From positions 33,873,668 to 33,937,667 of the forward strand of contig NC_092569.1 of NCBI RefSeq assembly GCF_037975245.1: DNA of 64,000 nt. The letters run 5' to 3'. This DNA comes from Apostichopus japonicus. Taxonomy: Eukaryota > Echinodermata > Holothuroidea > Aspidochirotida > Stichopodidae. How positions within the stretch are numbered: position 1 is the stretch's first letter; each line of letters begins with the position of its first letter. Position numbers and translations under genes: made by a program. The notes under the pieces were generated by a model. That model was not told the DNA's origin. It did not search any database and worked only from the letters and a program-made list of their open reading frames with translations. This document shows positions 60,472-64,000 of the stretch, piece after piece.

Positions 60472-61656
60472 ATGGTGCACACGTTAACTATGTCTACCTC
60501 CATTGCCGAGTGCACAGTGTGCAACTGCATGCAGGCAAACCTATTGTGTTGTTTTCTTTGCCAATCATCAGTGCATGCATTTGATTGTGGAGACAAGAAG
60601 AAGCTATGCACATCATCATTGTATAATATGCTGGACAATGCATCTAAACTCTACCCAAATTTGTTCTACATCTGTAACTCTTGTAAATCAAACAAAGAGG
60701 TTAGTGTCAACTCCCCTGATCAATCGCGAATGTGCGATATAGAAAAGAAAGTCGATCGCCTGGAGCTCAACCTGAATGAAATTAAGAATCTCATCGAATC
60801 TAAAGGCCAATCTCAGCAATCAGCTGAACAAGCCAAAGGATCTATTCATGCTAGCGTTCCGACTGCCCCTGTCATTGGCGAGTGTTGGTCAAATGAGGAG
60901 AAAATGGTCGAAATAAGGAAGGCTCGTGTAAGCAAATCCGCACTGGTTATTCCAAAATCTCCTATTTACACCACCACACTTGAGAAAACTATTGTTGACA
61001 GCAATGTCCAAATTAGCAAATCTTTCAAAAACAAATCAGGCGAAACCATTATTGTGTGTGACTCAGCTTCATCACGTGACAAACTATCTACTGCCATCAC
61101 TAACAACCTGCCCAAAATTGGAACAATTAAAAAAGCTGGTACCATGCTGCCAACGATTGCAGTTGTCGGGTTTTCTGCGTCCTTTGCTGATGACCCTTTG
61201 CCTGTTCTACTTCAACAAAATCGTTGGTTGGAAGAATATTTTGAAATCAATACTCTTGGAGATCATATTACTCATCTTGTTTCAAAGCCGTTGAGAAATG
61301 ATGAAACCGTCTTTCAAGCCATATTCAATGTGTCCCCATCACTTCGTGACTTCATGAAAAAACATGGTGATCGTATCATCTTGGGTATGAACTCCTGCAA
61401 AATTTATGATAGATTCCATGTCAAGCGATGTAGCATATGTCAACTGTTTGGGCACTATCATAAAGAATGCTCTAACAAAACCACCCCTTCTTGTGCCATC
61501 TGTGCAAATGACCACGAAACCAGGCTATGCAAAATCTCCTTTGACGAGACAGATAAACATTCTTGCATTAATTGCAAACGTGGCAACTCTGGAACTCGCG
61601 CAAATGGCATCATCTATAACCTGTCCTCAGTACGTCGATGCGCAGAACAAAGTTAA
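60472..61656 (+). CDS. LINE ORF1 protein (zinc fingers, coiled coil), C terminus frameshifted
   Basis: The frame is open from about 60391; I choose the ATG at 60472 (another at 60490). Near the N terminus a PHD-like Cys-rich finger (ECTVCNCMQANLLCCFLCQS ... FYICNSCK), then a short coiled coil (IEKKVDRLELNLNEIKNLIE), a central RNA-binding-like region, and zinc knuckles: CSICQLFGHYHKEC fits CX2CX4HX4C exactly and CAICANDHETRLC is a near variant. A third (CINCKRGN...) loses its last ligands because one base is missing near 61611; in the other frame the tail reads CPQYVDAQNKVKRLIARLN and stops at 61681. Known role of such proteins is binding LINE RNA. Confidence 0.8.
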   Translation: MVHTLTMSTSIAECTVCNCMQANLLCCFLCQSSVHAFDCGDKKKLCTSSLYNMLDNASKLYPNLFYICNSCKSNKEVSVNSPDQSRMCDIEKKVDRLELNLNEIKNLIESKGQSQQSAEQAKGSIHASVPTAPVIGECWSNEEKMVEIRKARVSKSALVIPKSPIYTTTLEKTIVDSNVQISKSFKNKSGETIIVCDSASSRDKLSTAITNNLPKIGTIKKAGTMLPTIAVVGFSASFADDPLPVLLQQNRWLEEYFEINTLGDHITHLVSKPLRNDETVFQAIFNVSPSLRDFMKKHGDRIILGMNSCKIYDRFHVKRCSICQLFGHYHKECSNKTTPSCAICANDHETRLCKISFDETDKHSCINCKRGNSGTRANGIIYNLSSVRRCAEQS

Positions 61657-64000
61657 ACGACTGATTGCTCGTTTAAACTAGACATTAGTTTCCAGGACGG
61701 CAATACTAAGACTTGTCGGCAATCACAAAGGAAATTTATATTGGAGACTGCTAATGTTCGCTCAGCTCGAAATAAAACTTCTTTAATCGTTGATCATATA
61801 ATTCATTCTGGCACTGACTTATGCTGTTTAACTGAAACTTGGCTTAAGTCAAGTGATACTGTTTCCGAAGCTGCCTTAGCGCCTGAGGGTTATTATTACC
61901 TTGGAGTTCCTCGACCCCAGGATAGAATTGGTGGTGGGACTGGTTTAATTGTTCGAGCCTCAATTAAGACCAACCTCTTGCATTCTGATGAAAAGTCGTC
62001 TTTTGAATATTCTGAATGGCTGGTTGCTATTGACAATCTCAGAGTTCGTTTAATAATAATCTACCGTCCTCCATATTCAGAAGCCCATCCGGTCACCATT
62101 TCAACTTTTTTCCGAGAATTCAGTGACCTCCTTGAAAACTGTGTGCTTTGTCCTGAAAAACTTTGACTTTAATATTCATGTGGATAATCACACTAGTACT
62201 GATGCGACTAAATTTACTGATATTATGAATACGTTTAGTCTCCAGCAACATGTCTCCATTCCAACTCACGACTCCGGACACACGCTTGATTTAATCATCA
62301 CACGATCCACTAACGATATCGTGTTATCATCTCCACAAGCTGCTTTAAAAGTGTCTGATCATTGGTCAATTAGATGTTATCTTGACCTTCCTATTACCAA
62401 ACATTCAACCAAAGAAATTAAATACCGGAAATATCGAAGTATTCATATTAATCAATTTTGTACAGATATTTTGCAATCCTCATTATGCACAACTGAATGG
62501 CTTGATTTAGAGAGTTTAATTGAATGCTATGATCGTACTTTAACATCTGTCCTTGATATCCACGCACCAGTTCTGACCAGAGTAATTACCGTTAGGCCAA
62601 CAGTACCTTGGTTCTCCGATCATTTGAAAATTTTACGTTCCGCTTGTCGAAAGGCTGAGAGAGTTTTCCGCAAATCTGGTCTTGAAACTCACAGACGGGT
62701 CCATCGCTCTTTGCGGAATGAGTATTCATTCCATCTGGACTATGCTAAAAAGTCCTTTTATACATCAACCATCCGGGACTGTGAAGGCGACACCAGGAAA
62801 CTGTTCACTGTTGTAAAGTCATTGTGTAATAAAAAGCAAGTTGTTACTTATCCGCCACACCAGAATACTGTGGAACTTGTTAATGACTTCGGACAATTTT
62901 TTATATCTAAAATTGATAAAATTAATGCAAACATTGATTCCATTGCTACTGGTCCTTTTGAACCTTATGTTCAACAGCATTTCCAATCGAAGTTGACTGG
63001 GTTCAAGCCACTTTCTAACGCTGAAGTTCGCACAATTATCAAATCCTCTAATACGGCTACCTGCAATCTTGACCCAATACCCACTTGGTTACTTAGAAAG
63101 TGTCTTGACCCCCTTTTGCCTGTATTGACTACCATGATAAATCTTTCACTTAAAAATGGTAATGTTCCTGACAAATGGAAGATTGCTACCGTTACTCCAT
63201 TGTTAAAGAAAGCAGGTTTGGACCCTATCTATTCTAATTATAGACCAATAAGTAATTTGAGTTATGTTTCTAAGTTAGTTGAACGTGCTGTAGTTAATGA
63301 GATTGTCTCACATTGTTCATCACATGCTCCTTTTCCTGATTGCCAATCTGCGTACAGGCAAAATCACTCTACAGAAACTGCACTTATGAAAATTCATAGT
63401 GATATATTGATGAATATGGACCAACAACAATGCACTCTTTTAATCCTGTTGGATTTGAGTGCAGCGTTCGATACTGTTAACCATGATATTCTTATAAACA
63501 TATTGCGTACCCAATTTGGTATTGTTAATAATGCACAAAAATGGATTGGTAATTATCTGTCTTTCAGAAAACAGCATGTATCTATAGAAAATATCTCATC
63601 GAAAGATTTCTCTTTGAATTGTGGTGTACCACAGGGCAGCTGTCTCGGTCCTGTTCTTTTTCTTTGTTATGTTTCTCAGTTGTTTACCATTGTGTCTAAA
63701 CACCTTCCTAACGCACATAGCTATGCTGATGATACACAATTATATTTATCTTTCAATGCTGGTTCTCTGTTATCTGAGGAACGGGCTGTTCTGGCAATGC
63801 AATCACTTATATGCGAAATAAGACATTGGATGATCAGCAATAGGCTAATGATCAATGATTCTAAGACTGAGTTTCTTTTAATTGGGACTCGCCAACAAGT
63901 TGCTAAGACTCGGGTTCAGTTGATAAAAGTAGGTAACGTAGATATTAAGCCATGTGATAGTGCAAAAAATCTTGGGGTTTATCTTGACAGCAACATGTCA
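61657..64000 (+). pseudogene. LINE ORF2: endonuclease and reverse transcriptase, one frameshift, 3' cut
   Basis: First part (to about 62164): APE endonuclease with NVRSARNK, TETWL, GGGTGLIV and IIYRPPY. A small deletion at about 62160 removes the G of the GDFN motif and shifts the frame. From 62165 the new frame is open without a stop to the window end (over 610 codons): DFNIHVDN, HTLDLIIT, SDHWS (endonuclease), then reverse transcriptase with NYRPISNLSYVSKLVE, SAYRQNHSTETAL, LDLSAAFDTVNHDIL, GVPQGSCLGPVLF and YADDTQLYLSF (YADD at 63722-63733). Motif order is that of CR1/L2 elements. The start lies upstream of TTG 61741, directly after the ORF1 stop in the same frame. Confidence 0.85.

Larger units (their letters stand above)
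60219..64000 (+). mobile_element. CR1/L2-like LINE, 5' and coding part (cut by window edge)
   Basis: A non-LTR retrotransposon with a 5' leader of about 250 bp, ORF1 (nucleic-acid-binding protein) and ORF2 (endonuclease plus reverse transcriptase). It sits where unit B2 should continue, next to (TA)n. Two frame lesions (near 61611 and 62160) make this copy defective, yet reading frames are otherwise long, so it is young. The 5' boundary is inferred from loss of similarity to B1. Confidence 0.85.

Overview
This window is eukaryotic: AT-rich DNA with spliced genes, microsatellites, minisatellites and non-LTR retrotransposons, and no operons. An invertebrate deuterostome is my best guess, most likely an echinoderm and perhaps a sea cucumber. 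The grounds are an expansion of TRIM-type RING/B-box genes in single large exons, fibrinogen-related (FReD) sequences beside them, and a CR1/L2-like LINE. This assignment is inference.

The core is a nested tandem array. An ancestral unit of about 12-14 kb carries, from left to right: a 43-bp minisatellite, a fibrinogen-related pseudogene on the + strand, a 245-bp repeat, an inverted repeat, a short terminal exon of a TRIM-like gene on the - strand, its intron with a (TA)n tract, and the large first coding exon of the same gene. This unit duplicated into types A and B. The A-B pair then duplicated as a block: copy 1 is about 3.17-27.8 kb (A1, B1) and copy 2 about 34.43-60.16 kb (A2, B2). A spacer of about 6.6 kb separates the blocks. 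It holds more B1 sequence, a 46-bp minisatellite, other direct repeats and a decayed reverse transcriptase.

Four full-size TRIM-like genes, all on the - strand, have main exons at 11792-14122, 24260-26560, 43843-46083 and 56792-58978. A fifth, diverged relative is cut by the left edge (1-723). The full-size proteins share RING, B-box 1, B-box 2, coiled coil, a variable acidic linker and a TRIM56/NHL-like C-terminal region. In all four the main exon ends at a conserved splice donor, and three have a previously hidden 41-codon terminal exon 1.6-2.6 kb downstream. B1 has lost it by a deletion. In A1, A2 and B2 the sequence just after the stop codon forms a long inverted repeat, so the 3' UTR could fold into a hairpin.

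All four fibrinogen-related copies are broken, while the TRIM-like exons stay open. The unit therefore once paired two families often used in invertebrate innate recognition, and only the TRIM-like half was kept. The right end (about 60.2-64.0 kb) is a CR1/L2-like LINE with two frame lesions, cut by the window edge. A 405-bp Harbinger-like MITE lies at 2620-3024.
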